NCBI RefSeq assembly: GCF_002804205.1
Contig: NZ_CP024962.1
Location: forward strand, 310,001 to 374,000
Direction: 5' to 3'
Length of the DNA stretch: 64,000 nt
DNA from: Entomoplasma freundtii
GTDB lineage: Bacteria > Bacillota_I > Bacilli_A > Mycoplasmatales > Mycoplasmataceae
The notes under the pieces were generated by a model that was not told the DNA's origin, ran no database searches, and was given only the letters and a program-made list of their open reading frames with translations. The translations under genes and the position numbers were made by a program. Each line of letters opens with the position of its first letter. The first letter of the stretch is position 1. Below are positions 46,691-58,022 of the stretch, piece by piece.

Positions 46691-46728
46691 ACAAAACAAA
46701 GGTCAGTTAACTAATGTTTTGTTTTTTT
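46691..46728 (+). terminator. Probable terminator after azoR
   Basis: AACAAAAC pairs with GTTTTGTT across an 18-base loop and is followed by a T run. It is weaker than the other terminators in the window. Confidence 0.5.
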
Positions 46729-46803
46729 AAGTTTAATTCACTGAGTTTTTAACCAATTATCATCAATAAGCAATCTCCTTTTATAGAAAAACGAGGCTTC
46801 AAG

Positions 46804-47388
46804 ATGAAAACGATTAAAACTAACCATGGTTATTATTTAAAACATCGTAGTGATAATCACCAATCATGATTGAAACATCCTTTTCTAGTTGTAGCTACTG
46901 ACGAACAAGGTTTTTTGGCAGTGGAGTTTAGTGATGCAACTGGGGAACATCCTTATAATGGTGATTTAAACGCTAATGTTTTTACCGAAACTTTACTAAA
47001 ACAAATTGTCATGGATAATGAGAAATCTAACCAGTTTGAGCAATGACAATTTCTACAAACGACTAATTTTCATGTTTTCAAAATCGAAAATGAGACCCTT
47101 TTTTATCCCTTTTTTACTAAGCAATCTACTTGTGATACTTCAAAACTTTATTATTTTAGTTTTAAGGAACGCTTGGATGTCAGTCGTGAGTACGATTTTT
47201 CGGAAACTACCTTAATTAGTACATTAACACGAAAAGTGGTTGGTAATATCCAAGCAGGTAACTTCACCATTTATCCGGGAAACTTAGAAAAATTTTTCTC
47301 TCAAAAATTAAAATCGCAAAGTCAAAAATTAATTAAACAAATTTCCCCAACCAAATTGTCCAATCTTTTTTTAAAATGACATTATTAG
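46804..47388 (+). CDS. Unrecognised soluble protein
   Basis: A 194-aa protein with no membrane helix or signal peptide, mostly beta-rich in the first half (GYYLKHRSDN, FLAVEFSDATGEHPY) and basic at the C terminus (KLKSQSQKLIKQ). The first half has the feel of a small cytosolic barrel, but I do not recognise the family. It ends WHY, with the Trp encoded by TGA, three codons later than a standard-code reading would suggest. GAGG lies 11 bases before the ATG. Neighbours give no clue. Confidence 0.65.
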
Positions 47389-47466
47389 AGTTAAGACCTT
47401 TAATTGGTTCTAGTACCAAATATAGTTGGCATATAAACAATTTTTTATGATTAAAGTGGAGGTAGT

Positions 47467-48249
47467 ATGAAATTTATTGCTAATGATTCCTCTTGAGATA
47501 TCTACGATCATGAATTATTTTTGGTAACCTTAGTTTTAGGAATCGTGACAATTGTTGTTGCTCTTTTAAGTATCGTTGTTACTTTTGTTCTCTCGTTCCG
47601 TGATCGAGGAGACCGTTATCAAACCGAGGCCAAGGCAAAAATTAACTTGTTTTTAGAAAGAACAACATTAGCTTTTAATGAATTGGGGGTTGCTATCAAA
47701 CAACACGATGAAGTAGCAATTCAACAATCTCTTAATTTACTTGATATTTTTTCCAAATTGACTTTGGATAATTTAACACCAAGTATTGCTGAATCGCAAC
47801 AAAATGTTTTACAAAGACATGCCTATAGAACGATGCTTATCAAAACGTTCAAGAGTACTTTGCCCATTGCTATAGAGCATTTCCAAACCGCTTTGATTGT
47901 TAATCGTAATTCCTTAATTGAAGCAAAAAAAGCTAATTCGCCAGACCAAGCAAAGGCCTTGGCTGAGCGCATTACAAAGATGGAAAAAATGTTGAGTTTT
48001 AAAACACAAGAAGCAAAAAGCATGAAAAAAGCTTCAAAAAAACAAATTTGAGATGAAACTTTAAAAGAACTCCAAGGCTTCCGGGTAACTTTGAATCAAG
48101 TTGTGAGTTCATTAATTGATAGTTATGGTCAAGTCCAAACGAAGGGCGGCGACAAAAATTGGCAAAACCTTGCCAATACTTATCGCCAAGCTCAAGAGAC
48201 ATATCGTGATTTTCGTGGGACGTTGGAAAGTTTATTTATTGGCTTTTAA
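47467..48249 (+). CDS. Membrane-anchored helical protein, unknown
   Basis: A 260-aa protein: short N-terminal cytosolic part, one strong helix near residues 18-45, then a long, almost entirely helical cytoplasmic domain with probable coiled coil (residues 50-250, many Gln/Ala/Lys/Glu). No family was recognised. A textbook GGAGGT ribosome site precedes the ATG, so it is probably well expressed. It is followed by a short terminator-like hairpin. It could be a structural or scaffolding membrane protein, but no direct evidence supports that. Confidence 0.7.
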
Positions 48250-48260
48250 GGTGGAAATTG

Positions 48261-48286
48261 GCTAGAGATAAGTCTAGCTTTTTTTA
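48261..48286 (+). terminator. Short terminator
   Basis: 6-bp stem GCTAGA / TCTAGC with a 6-base loop and a following T7, 11 bases after the stop. Confidence 0.6.
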
Positions 48287-48347
48287 TTTCGGTTAATGTT
48301 ATAATCTAAACAAATTAATGAAATTATTAATTTTAATGGGGGTAAAA

Positions 48348-49343
48348 ATGAATAATACAACTTACCAACGGGGACGTCCGGGCTACGGATCGACTTCGTT
48401 ATTTGGTTTAAGAGGGATGATTGTCACTTTTCAAGTTATCGGCATGGTTTTTGCTTTAGCGGGACTAGTTGCCTATATTGTCTACTTTGGAGACATTTCA
48501 AATAACATTAGTGGTGACAAAAATGTTCAGGGTCGTGCTTTAGCTGCGATGATTTTAGGTCTTTTAACTTATTTAGCTTGAAAAACTTTTTACGCTGGAA
48601 TGATTATCATCCGCTTTGTCCGCAATTCTGATGATGGTGAAATTACTGCAAATAGGTTTGTTTTATCAGCCTTGAGTCTTAATTTAGGTGGTTTATTAAC
48701 TCCCTTTATTTTAACTAGGCTTCCCAATGTTCCTGTTCGGTCGACAATCAACCCACGTTGATTTTTATCACGTTCAATGGGAATGATTGCAGTAGTTGGT
48801 GCTCCATGCTTCTTACTAGTTTTCTTCCTATCAGCTCTTAATGGTGGTGATAGTCCGTTAACCACTACTCAATTATTTGATAAAAATGCTGGTGCTTTTG
48901 GAGTGACACTAGGAGTCTTGATTTCCCAAGTAGTAATCACTTTATTTGCGGCAATTACGGTAGCCTTTTATTACCAAAAAAATTCTCACGATTTATTTAC
49001 TGGTCCTAAAAATGCCTTACGTACTTTTATGAAAATTATTGCCGTTATATGGTTGATTGTGGTAACAATTGAATTATTTATCTTGCTTTTCTTCGCCATT
49101 GTCAGAATCTTTGGCGCTCTTGCAGATGTCTTGAATACCTTGTCAGACCGCAACCGTGGTCCATTGATGCTTTTCGCAGCCGTTTTCAACTTGATGTGAA
49201 CTGTGGCTGCCATGACTTACTATATCTATACAATCAACAAAACAATTGTTGGTATATGGTCAGATGAAGGGGTTGTTTATGGTCACTTTAGTGGCTTTGC
49301 TCGTCTAGAAAAAGCAGAAAATGGTCAAACTCGTCAACGTTAA
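48348..49343 (+). CDS. Multi-pass membrane protein, unknown
   Basis: A 331-aa membrane protein with about seven hydrophobic helices. A basic N terminus (RGRPGYGS) precedes helix 1 and the C terminus ends hydrophilic (RLEKAENGQTRQR). No family signature was recognised. An in-frame ATG at 48318 exists, but GGGGGT lies directly before the ATG at 48348, so the shorter form is preferred. The gene is flanked by terminators on both sides and appears to be monocistronic. It lacks the motifs of ABC or PTS permeases. Confidence 0.72.
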
Positions 49344-49363
49344 TCACAACAAAAAATTATCTT

Positions 49364-49390
49364 AAATTTAGGTCAAATCCTAAATTTTTC
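49364..49390 (+). terminator. Terminator before recD2
   Basis: 9-bp stem AAATTTAGG / CCTAAATTT with a 6-base loop, then TTC. The recD2 ribosome site AGGAGG begins just after it. Confidence 0.6.
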
Positions 49391-49406
49391 ATTTTAGGAG
49401 GAAAAA

Positions 49407-51716
49407 ATGGGAACAATGCCACTTTCAAACGAACCTAAAAAACTTGAAGGAGAAGAAACTACTCTTAAAATTTACCGTGGTTACTTAACAAAATTTTTGA
49501 TGCAAAAAGGTTGTACTTGAGGCCTTGGATTATTCGCGAGCGAAGATAATGATAAATCGCAAATTCGAATTAAGGGTCATATTACTAATATGAAGACGCG
49601 TGTGCTTTATGAAATTCGTGGCCATATGGAAACTCATAATAAGTATGGTACTACCTTTGAAGTGGAAAGTTATGCAGTCGCTGATACTTTGACCCAAAAA
49701 GCGGCTATTAGATACCTTTCTGGAGCCACGTTCCCTGGCATCGGGCGTAAAACAGCTGAAATGATTGTTGACTATTACCAAGATGACACAATCCGCAAAA
49801 TTAAGCGTCATCCCGAAAGCCTTAGGGAGGTGCCTAATTTACCACCTCATTTAGCTGAGATTATTATTGGCCGACTAAAGCAAAGTCCTTTGGAAGATTT
49901 GCGCCAAACTTTTTTTGAGAATAACTTGAGTGTTCCTTTATTGGAAAAGATTACTGATTTAACCAATGATTCTGAAGAGATTCGTGAACTCTTTGTGAAT
50001 GATTTTTATAGTTTTGCGCGCAACAATAATTTAAAACCAATCGCGAAGATAGACGAAATCGCTCTCTTCTTTGGCGAAGACAAAAATAGTCCCAATCGAA
50101 TTGGCCATTGAGCCGAGGCTGTGGCTCTACAAACTATTTTCAATTCTGGTCATACTTATTTGGATTTGGATACTCTAAAAAAAGCACTCCAAAAGCGATT
50201 GAATATTTATGATGAAATCATAATCAGAGATGGTTTAATGTATGCTAAAAAAAACCGCTTGCTTTACTTTGAAAAAGGTAAAATTTATCCCCGCGAATCT
50301 TGAGAAGATGAAGAAACCATTTCTCAAGGGCTTGCCGATTTGCTGCAACCAACCCTTAAACTAACGGCTGTTTCCAAAACGCGTTTTAACCAAGTTTTAA
50401 AAAAGGTGGAACTGGAACTTGGCAAGATTTTAAATATAAATAATTTTCATTTTGATGATGGCCAAATTGAAGCCTTAAGAATGTTTTTAAAAGAACCAGT
50501 ATTAATCGTTTCTGGGGGACCTGGAACTGGAAAAAGTACCTTGATTTATGGTTTTATTTTACTTTATCGGTACCTATTCAATCATCCTCCTGTGGGCGTT
50601 GCTACTCCAACCGGAAGAGCCAGCGCTCGTTTAAAAGACATCGTTGAAGGTTTAAACCCGTCAACGATTCATAAGTTACTTGAGGCCAACGAAAACGGTA
50701 CTTTTGGTTTCAATGAGGATCGTCCTTTAAACTTTGAATTTATGGTTCTAGATGAAATGAGTATGGTTGATAACCATGTCTTTGCGCAGTTCTTAAAAGC
50801 CAAGGGACCTTTGAAAAAGCTCGTCTTAATTGGGGATTTTAACCAGTTACCACCAGTCAACTATGGAAATCTCTTTGCTGAATTAGCAACCAATAAAAAT
50901 TTTGCTTTTATCAAATTGAAAACTATTCATCGTCAACAAAAGGGGAATGGAATTATCGATTTAGCAAGCCATATCGAAAATGGAACCTTAGAAAGTTTAG
51001 ACTGACATAACTTAGGCAATGTGGAAACGTATTTTGACCAATCATCGCAGGATAATTACAAAACCTTACAACTTGATTACCAACTTCACTTAAACAATAT
51101 TGAGAAATTTGCTAATGCTTACCAAATTATTACTCCTTTTTATGCTGGATCCTTAGGAATTGAAAACCTGAATAATTTTATCCAGGCTAGTTTTAATCCA
51201 GCTCTAGTGGATAAGAAGACAACCAAAAGTAAAACTTATCATCGTGGTTTTTATACTTATGCCTTAAATGATAAAGTGATGTGTTTGAAAAATAATAGTG
51301 AGCAAGATTTGACTAATGGAGAAATTGGGACTATTCAAGATTTAAGTTTTTTAGACCAAAAATTACATCAAGCAAGTGTAAAGTTTGGTGATCATAAGTT
51401 AGTTAATTTAACTCCTGACCAATTTGATGATTTAGCCTTAGGGTACGCTTGTAGTGTTCATAAGACACAAGGAAGTGAATATCAACGTGTTGTCCTGATA
51501 TTAGAGTCAAGTTCACGTAATTTTTTCTTAAATCGGAAACTAATTTATACAGCGATTACTCGTGCTAAGGAGGAATTGTTAATTATTGGCGATGAAAAGG
51601 TTCTTTTGGAAGCTTGTAAGCGCGAACCAAAGCCACGTTTTAGTACTTTAGGAGTTAAAATAGAAGAGAAACTGCAAAAGAAACAACAAAGTAAAAATAA
51701 TAAGGAAGAAGAATAG
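49407..51716 (+). CDS. recD2: RecD2-type 5'-3' DNA helicase
   Basis: SF1B helicase of 769 aa acting without RecBC. The N-terminal OB-like and helix-hairpin-helix region contains ATFPGIGRKTAEMIVDYY near residue 110. The motor has Walker A SGGPGTGKS at 369-377, Walker B LDEMSMVD, GDFNQLPPVNYGNLF, KTIHRQQKG and the terminal pair VHKTQGSEYQRVVLI and YTAITRAKE. The basic tail ends in KKQQSKNNKEEE. It starts after a consensus AGGAGG. The role is in replication-fork and recombination repair. nagA follows by 11 bases, so the two are co-transcribed despite unrelated functions. Confidence 0.95.
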
Positions 51717-51727
51717 GAATTCATATA

Positions 51728-52930
51728 ATGCTTTTAAAAAACGGGAAAATTGTTTTAGAAAACGAAATTATCGAAGGTTACTTGGAAATTGAAAATAAAC
51801 GTATTAAGGCTATTAAGGCAGGAGATACGTCAAAACTAGGAATCGATTTGAAGGGAAATTGGATACTTCCTGGTTTTATCGATGTTCATGTTCATGGTGG
51901 ATATGGTGTGGATTTTGAAACTGGCGATCAAAGTCGTTTCCAAATATTTGCTGAAAATGTTGGCCAAGAAGGAATCACCAAATATTTGCAAGCCTCAGTC
52001 ACAAATAGCCTCGAAGCTAATGATCACTATTATAGTGAATTTGGTAATTTTATGACAAACCAAGAATTGACTAACAATCTCACGCAAGCTAAGTGCCTTG
52101 GAGCCCATTTGGAAGGACCTTTTATTGATCCTAGTCGCAAAGGGGCTCATGAAGAAAAGCTACTTAAAAAGCCAGATATTGCTTTATTAAAACGTTGAAA
52201 TGATTTAGCTAACCATAAAATTAAGATGGTTACTTATGCAGCTGATTTTCAAGATGGTTCGTTTACTCAATACTTGGTTAATGAAAACATTATTCCCTCA
52301 ATTGGTCATACGAATATGACTGCCAAAGACTTTGAACGTGATTGGGCTTTAGGTGCTAAACACATCACTCATCTTTTTAACGGAATGAGTGGGGTTGACC
52401 AACATCGTCCAGGCTTGGCCGTTGCTGGTTTAATTCATGATGATGTTCTAGTAGAAGTGATTGCTGATGGAATCCATTTACAACCAGAAATCTTGCGCTT
52501 GATTTACAAAATGAAGGGTCCACAAAAAATTGCTATTATTACCGATGCAATGAATGCTAAGGGTTTACCTGATGGAGATTACCTCCTTGGACAATTACCG
52601 GTTGTTAAAACGGGGATGAAGGTAGCTTTAAAAAGTAGTGGAAGTTTAGCTGGTGCTGGTGCCACTTTTGACCATAACGTCCGTACGTTTTATAATACAA
52701 TTAAAATGCCAATGACCGATTTAGTTAAGATGACTTCACTTAATGTCGCAAAAGAACTAAAAATCGATGATCAAACAGGCAGTATTGCTGAAAACAAATT
52801 AGCCGATTTAGTAATTATGGATCCTAATTTGGAAGTGCAAATGACAGTCGCTGAAGGGGGGGTGATTTATGAAAAATTGGAAAGTAACGCCAAAAACGTA
52901 TACATGAATCAAGCCATTAGTAACGGTTAG
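51728..52930 (+). CDS. nagA: N-acetylglucosamine-6-phosphate deacetylase
   Basis: Converts GlcNAc-6-P to glucosamine-6-P and acetate; 400 aa. The metal-dependent amidohydrolase barrel shows DVHVHGGYGVDFETG, AHLEGPFID, the histidines in SIGHTNMT and KHITHLFNGMSG, and the catalytic aspartate D273 in IITDAMNAKG, the same number as in E. coli NagA. This is the downstream step for GlcNAc-6-P produced by MurQ (1.8 kb) and MupG (57 kb). Gene and product are complete. It overlaps the following membrane protein gene by 62 bases. Confidence 0.96.
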
Positions 52931-53519
52931 TTCCATTTGTCTCTTAATCAACCCACTGTTTATTTTGCTAAAAGTGATTCGTCAAGATAGTTTCTTCGTG
53001 AAAACATGAAGTGCTTTATTAATTGTCAACTTAGTGCTTTATGCTATAGCAATTCTTGCTTTTCTAGTTTATTGAAGTTTAAGAATTAAGCTAATTCACC
53101 AATCACATTATAAACAAACAAAAAAAGACCGTAAACTCCTTTGAAGTAGTTTAAGTGTTTATAGTTTGGGCTTTTTAGCTGAAGGGATTTATTTACTAAG
53201 TGGTTTATTAATCAAAGATAAGTTGCCTGATGCCTATGTTAGCTTTGGTATTCTTTATGCTTTTATTATCGGAGGAGTGATTGCTGGAGCAGTTTTAGAA
53301 ACAGTTTCCCGAATCCCTGAGCAAATTTTTCTCCTTCAAGAAGAAGAAAAAGAAATTCGCAAATTAAAATTAGCAAAACGTGAAGAAATTTTACATCAAC
53401 AAACGACCGAAAAGGACATTGTTGATGCTGTAAAAAAACAACGCACTCCAGAAGCTCAAACATTTTTAAACCGCGAACCAAAACCCCAAAATGAAGATGA
53501 TTTCAATCCCTTTGCTTAA
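52869..53519 (+). CDS. Four-helix membrane protein overlapping nagA
   Basis: A 216-aa membrane protein with about four helices (near 16-36, 44-66, 92-112 and 122-142) and a charged, Glu/Lys/Gln-rich coiled-coil tail ending NPFA. The ATG at 52869 lies inside nagA, directly behind the strongest ribosome site in this stretch (AAGGGGGGTGAT), so the 62-base overlap is probably genuine. Using later starts would cut off the first helices. No family was recognised. A terminator shared with dinB follows. Confidence 0.75.
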
Positions 53520-53528
53520 ATCAAAATA

Positions 53529-53557
53529 AATAAAAACCTCCAGATGGAGGTTTTTAT
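53529..53557. terminator. Bidirectional terminator between the nagA operon and dinB
   Basis: AATAAAAACCTCCA pairs with TGGAGGTTTTTATT with almost no loop. The minus-strand dinB stop lies within its right arm, so it serves both converging transcripts. Confidence 0.85.
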
Positions 53558-54837
53558 TTACGCTTTTCCTTACGGATTTCTTGATTCAGTTTAACTTCTT
53601 GATAATCTTTCAGATACTTTCCTTCTTGAATGTCTAAGTGACTACCATAATAAACTTTTTGTGATTTTAAACGGTGGTTAATATCCCAAAGCAATTGGTT
53701 CACATTTGCTTGGATAGAAGGGCAATCATTTTCAGTCAAACTCAGTTGGTGGAAATAATTATTTTCTTGCAATTTATGAAAAGTGACGCCCAAAAGAATA
53801 ACTGGTTTTCCTTCAAGGTAAAGTTTTTCAAAGCATTCTTTGAGAGCAGCAAAGATTGTTTCTAGATTGGTTGTTGGTTGGGTTAGGCTTAATTGACGAC
53901 TTTGACGTTTTAAATGTTTGAGTTTATCAAAAACTTCTTTTTTTTCGTTAGCTCAATGGTAGCGAAGTGAGACACCAACACCTTGAGTCACCATTTGCTG
54001 ACGATTTAAGCGAATCAAGTTATTTTGCGTTAAGGTAAAAAGCAAGTCTTCCAACTCTTCAAGGTTAGTTAAAGGAATTTCTAAAGTAATTTCGTGAGAA
54101 ATTGATTTGGGTTTTTGTAAATAGGGGTTAATTAAATCACTACTTAGACCCAAGGCTTGTTTCTTAAGCACCGAGCCATTTCGACCAATGGCTGCTAAAA
54201 GGCGTTCTTCATCACACCTTACTAAATCACCAATCGTTTGAATTTTGAGTTCGTTGACTAATAACTTATGAGTAGCAAGACCAACTCCTTGCATTTTATC
54301 TAAACTAATAGGTCAAAGTTGCGTTGATAAAGTCTCAGGCCAAATTTCCGTTTGTCCATTTGGTTTATTGAGGTCCGTAGCCATTTTAGCTAAAAATTTA
54401 GTGTAACTAATCCCAATGGAACAAGTAATACCAATTTCTTTTTTGATAGATTCCCGGATTTTTTGGGCCATTCTAGCTGGGGAACCATATTTTCCTACGA
54501 TAGCTGTTACGTCTAAAAAAGCTTCATCGATGGAATTCAATTCAACTCTTTTGGTGAATTTTTTTCTAATCAAGGACCAAACTCTTTGAGAAGTATGACT
54601 ATATAAAGAAAAATGCGGTTCCACTACTACCAAATTTGGGCAAAGTGCCAAAGCTTGATAAAGAGGCATCGCAGTTTTGACGCCGAATTTACGAGCCTCG
54701 TAACTTGATGTTGTGATAATAGAACGCCTACTTTGGTGAGCAATAACTAAGGGTTGATTTTGAAAATTGGGATTCACCATTTGTTCGCAACTCGCAAAAA
54801 AGGCATCCATATCTAAATGAAAAATCACTTTTTGCAT
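53554..54837 (-). CDS. dinB: DNA polymerase IV (Y family)
   Basis: Translesion polymerase of 427 aa. The catalytic palm has LDMDAFFASCEQ at residues 8-19, the steric and finger motif SSYEARKFGVKTAMP, and SIDEAFLDVT carrying the second catalytic pair. The thumb helix-hairpin-helix (MQGVGLATHKLL) and the little-finger domain follow; the C-terminal ~90 residues are basic and lineage-specific, with no clear clamp-binding motif. It begins 12 bases after xseB in the nusB-xseA-xseB-dinB run. Confidence 0.94.
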
Positions 54838-54848
54838 ATTTAAAAAGT

Positions 54849-55058
54849 CTAAGCTTCGAAGTCTTCTAACTTATTATCGGCAAGCACTTTTTGTACTTTC
54901 ATTTGGTAGCCTTCAAGTTGCTTTTTCAGGTTGTTAATCTTTTTTAAATTTATTTCAAAAAGATCGATCGATTCTTGCAAGCCGATATCACTATTACTCA
55001 TTTTTTGAAGATCATCTTTAATTTCCTTAACAATTTCATCATAGGTTTTTGTAGTCAT
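54849..55058 (-). CDS. xseB: Exodeoxyribonuclease VII small subunit
   Basis: A 69-aa coiled-coil subunit that pairs with XseA to degrade single-stranded DNA. The signature is TYDEIVKEIKDDL followed by a leucine-patterned helix (SIDLFEINLKKINNL). A longer in-frame start (55127) lies within xseA, but the ATG at 55058 has GGAAGG ten bases upstream and gives the standard length. It follows the XseA stop by 19 bases. Confidence 0.9.
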   Translation of the reverse strand: MTTKTYDEIVKEIKDDLQKMSNSDIGLQESIDLFEINLKKINNLKKQLEGYQMKVQKVLADNKLEDFEA

Positions 55059-55077
55059 TTTCTTTATCTTCCTTCCG

Positions 55078-56298
55078 TTAATTATTTTCAGAGTTAAGAA
55101 TAATTCTCCGTACTTGCGTTTCCACAAGACCCTCTTGAGCTTTTAAGTTAATTTTATCGCCAATTTTCAAAGTCCTAATGTTCGTAATTACCATTTGGCT
55201 TTGGTTGAGCATTAAAGCATATCCTTGTTCCAAGGGGTTATAAGGATTCACAAGGTTTCATTGAAGAGTTAATTGTTCTAATTCACTGGCCTTTAGATTC
55301 AGAATAAGATCCATTTTTGTGAGATTGAGATTGTAAAGGTTGGCCAGTGTTTGTTGGCTTAAATTCAAGCCTTGATTTAAAGATTGTGACAAAAAATTGC
55401 TAGCTGTTTGTAACCATTTACTTTTAGCTGCTATTAATTCTAGAATTGTTCGACTTCATTCTTGTTTTAACCAAAGCAAGTTTTGTTGTAATTCATCACG
55501 ACTGGGTGTCACTAATTCAGCTGCTGCTGTTGGTGTCGGAGCTCGCAAGTCACTCACATAATCAATTAACGTAAAATCTGGTTCATGTCCAATCGCGGAA
55601 ATGGTGGGAATTGAAGCTTTCCGAACTGCCTCTAAAACTTCCATTTCGTTAAAGGTTCATAAATCTTCATAACTTCCACCACCACGGGCGACAATGATTA
55701 TGTCAAGTTGTGGAAGAAAAGCATTTGCTTGGGAAATTTTCTTAGCGACATCGTAGCGAGCTTGAGTTCCTTGTACTTGCACAGGAAAAAGAAAAACCTC
55801 AATTAAAGGAAATCGGCGTCCAATGGTGGCCAATAAATCATGAATGACAGCTCCAGTATCAGCGGTGACGATCCCAATTCGCCTAGGAATACTTGGAATT
55901 GGTTTTTTAAGAGATTTATCGAATCAACCTCTTGTTTCTAAATAATGATAACGTTCTTCGTATAGTTGTTGAAGTTCACCTTTGCCTTCCAAGGTAACAT
56001 CTTGAACATCAAAACCAATTGAACCACCCATGATATAGTACGTTAACCGACCAAAGCAAGTAATTTTCATTCCCTCTTTAAGTTTTCATCGGTGAATTAG
56101 TTCGGCCTTATCTTTCCAAACCATACATTTTAAACTCGCTTTTTCATCTTTAATAGAAAAGTAAACATGTCCAGAACGATTAAAGGTAAGGTTGCTAATT
56201 TCCCCTTGAACAAATAAGGTACGGAAATACTCCGGAGCTTCAATATACTCTTTGATTAACTTATTTAAAGTGCTGACTGTGAAAACTTGGTTGGCCAT
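55078..56298 (-). CDS. xseA: Exodeoxyribonuclease VII large subunit
   Basis: Catalytic subunit of 406 aa. The N-terminal OB fold begins [16 protein letters not shown] and includes [20 protein letters not shown]. The nuclease core has the hallmark [16 protein letters not shown] and [27 protein letters not shown]. The C-terminal helical arms include GYALMLNQ. The length is slightly below the ~440 typical of larger bacteria, as in other mollicutes. It lies nine bases after the nusB stop. Confidence 0.95.
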
Positions 56299-56306
56299 AA
56301 AACTCC

Positions 56307-56711
56307 TTAGATTTTATTAATTTTCTCTAAAAGGGCATTGATAAATTTTCAATGTTGATCAAGACCATAATTTTTGGCCAATTCGGTCATTTCGTTTAGT
56401 GTAACTGGTTTTGGCGTATTGGTCATTTGAATTTCAAAAGTTCCTACCAACAAAATGGCTTGGACTAAATAAGGTAAGCGCCCTCATTTTCATTCTTGAG
56501 AAAGATGCTTTTCAGCCTCTTGCTTTAGATTAGGCAATTCAGTTGCTAATTGTGTCGCTAATTGTAAAGTTTCTTCATCTAAAAAAACTTGTGTTTCATC
56601 AAGAAGATCTTGTTTAATAAAGTCTTCATTTGCTTCCATTAATAAGTAACGGTAAAATAGTTGGACCAAAATGCTGCGGCGTTTAGCCATCCCAATAGTC
56701 TTGTCTGTCAT
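56307..56711 (-). CDS. nusB: Transcription antitermination factor NusB
   Basis: Small all-helical RNA-binding protein (134 aa) acting in rRNA transcription with NusE. It has the family N terminus, KRRSILVQLFYRYLL, where most members read R..A.Q.LYQ, and the late motif PVTLNEMTELAKNYG, typical of the PVKVAINEAVELAK region. It starts after GAGGAATAAAC. It heads the nusB-xseA-xseB-dinB run and has a -10 box 39 bases upstream. Identification rests on motifs and context, and the sequence is divergent. Confidence 0.85.
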
Positions 56712-56749
56712 GTTTATTCCTCAATCTTATATCTTTATACAATCATTTT

Positions 56750-56755
56750 ATTATA
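56750..56755 (-). promoter_or_regulatory. Probable -10 box for the nusB operon
   Basis: Perfect TATAAT on the minus strand, 39 bases upstream of the nusB ATG. The -35 candidate TTGCTT is 19 bases further up. Confidence 0.5.
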
Positions 56756-56918
56756 ACAAAATTTGATATTCCAAAAGCAACCAATTTAATCCGGTTTCAA
56801 TGGTAAAGTTAACCTTTTTAGCAAATTTCCAAGGTCAAATACTCGGTTCCTTGAGCTTCTCCTTTTGGTCAAGTTAAGCCAATTACTTCTATACCATTAC
56901 CAATTGTTTTTAATTCAT

Positions 56919-58022
56919 TTATTTAGTATTCCGAAAGGAAAATCTATCTCAGCCACGCATAAGTTTTAACAAGGGGAGATCATAAGACTTTATATGACCG
57001 ATGAAATTGACGGTGTCTTTCAATTCCTTATAATTATCTTGTAAAATGATGATTAATTCTTTTTGGTAATGCTTGTTATTACTATTAACGATGCATAAAT
57101 CACCATAATTCAGACTTTGCTTAATGTGGTTTGGGGTAACTTCACCTTCCACATCAACGCGGGGGTAGGTTGACCTTACAAAATCTCCAGAAACATCGCC
57201 ACGTCAAAAGTGATTTTGGTAATTGATAATTTCTTGTTCAATCGGTAGTAAATCATCATTAAGGTGAATATCAAACTCAAATTTATCAATCGTCAATGTC
57301 CCTCCAAATTCAACAATTTCTTCATCAGACATTGCTTGGTTACCGACATAAACTGATGAGACCAAATTGGTTTTAAATAAATATTTTGCTTGAGATCTGA
57401 TTGGCAAGTTTCTAATAATTTCCAACGACACCAATTGGGGAACATCGTATTTTTGCGGTCCTTTTAAAGCTTGTAATGACCCAACAAAAGCACTTGTATG
57501 AATGCCAAGGTCCACAAATCTTTTTGATGATTCAAGAAAAGCATCTAAAGCCAAAGCACTATTTTTTAACGGATAAAAATTATGACAACCATATAAATTT
57601 TCCAATTTTGGTTTGAAATCCAAGATATTGGTAATGAAGTTGTCATTATTAGAAATATTGATCTGTAAGTCAATATTTCTATAAGATAAGTCAGCCACTA
57701 TCTTTGGTAATAACGGCGAATCAAGTCTTAAGCAATCAATGCCAAGAGTTTTGAATTTATACACTTCGTCGGTTTTAAAACCAAAGATTGGAAAGGTCTC
57801 TTCAATAACATCTAAAACGTTATAATAACCCATTTCCTTGGCCATTAAAAAGACTTCCTGATATTTTTGGATTAGTTTTTCATCTGGTACTTTTCCTAAG
57901 TGAATTAAGGAAAAGAAAATTTTCGTCATATTATTTTTTTTGCACTTTTCTAAATAAGTTTTTATTTCTTCTAAAGAAAAATGCTCAGGATAAATAGAGA
58001 TGCCTAATTCTTTTTTAAACAT
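56919..58022 (-). CDS. mupG: 6-phospho-N-acetylmuramidase, MupG/DUF871 family
   Basis: Cytosolic hydrolase of 367 aa in the DUF871 family, whose studied member MupG (GH170) splits MurNAc-6-P-GlcNAc into MurNAc-6-P and GlcNAc. It begins LGISIYPEHFSLEEIKTYL, then the TIM-barrel strands (LRLDSPLLPKIV, GCHNFYPLKNSAL), ISNNDNFITNIL and the C-terminal cyclophilin-like domain ending HIKSYDLPLLKLMRGWDRFSF. The ATG has AATGTTTAAA context with GGGGAATC upstream. It stands alone on the minus strand, divergent from an EIICB gene. Family assignment is good; activity on the muramyl disaccharide is inferred from the family. Confidence 0.82.

Noticed and set aside
49407-51716. Apparent series of short separate genes or pseudogenes throughout, for example in recD2
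   Set aside because: The breaks are all TGA codons in one frame, read as Trp in this organism; motifs continue across them.
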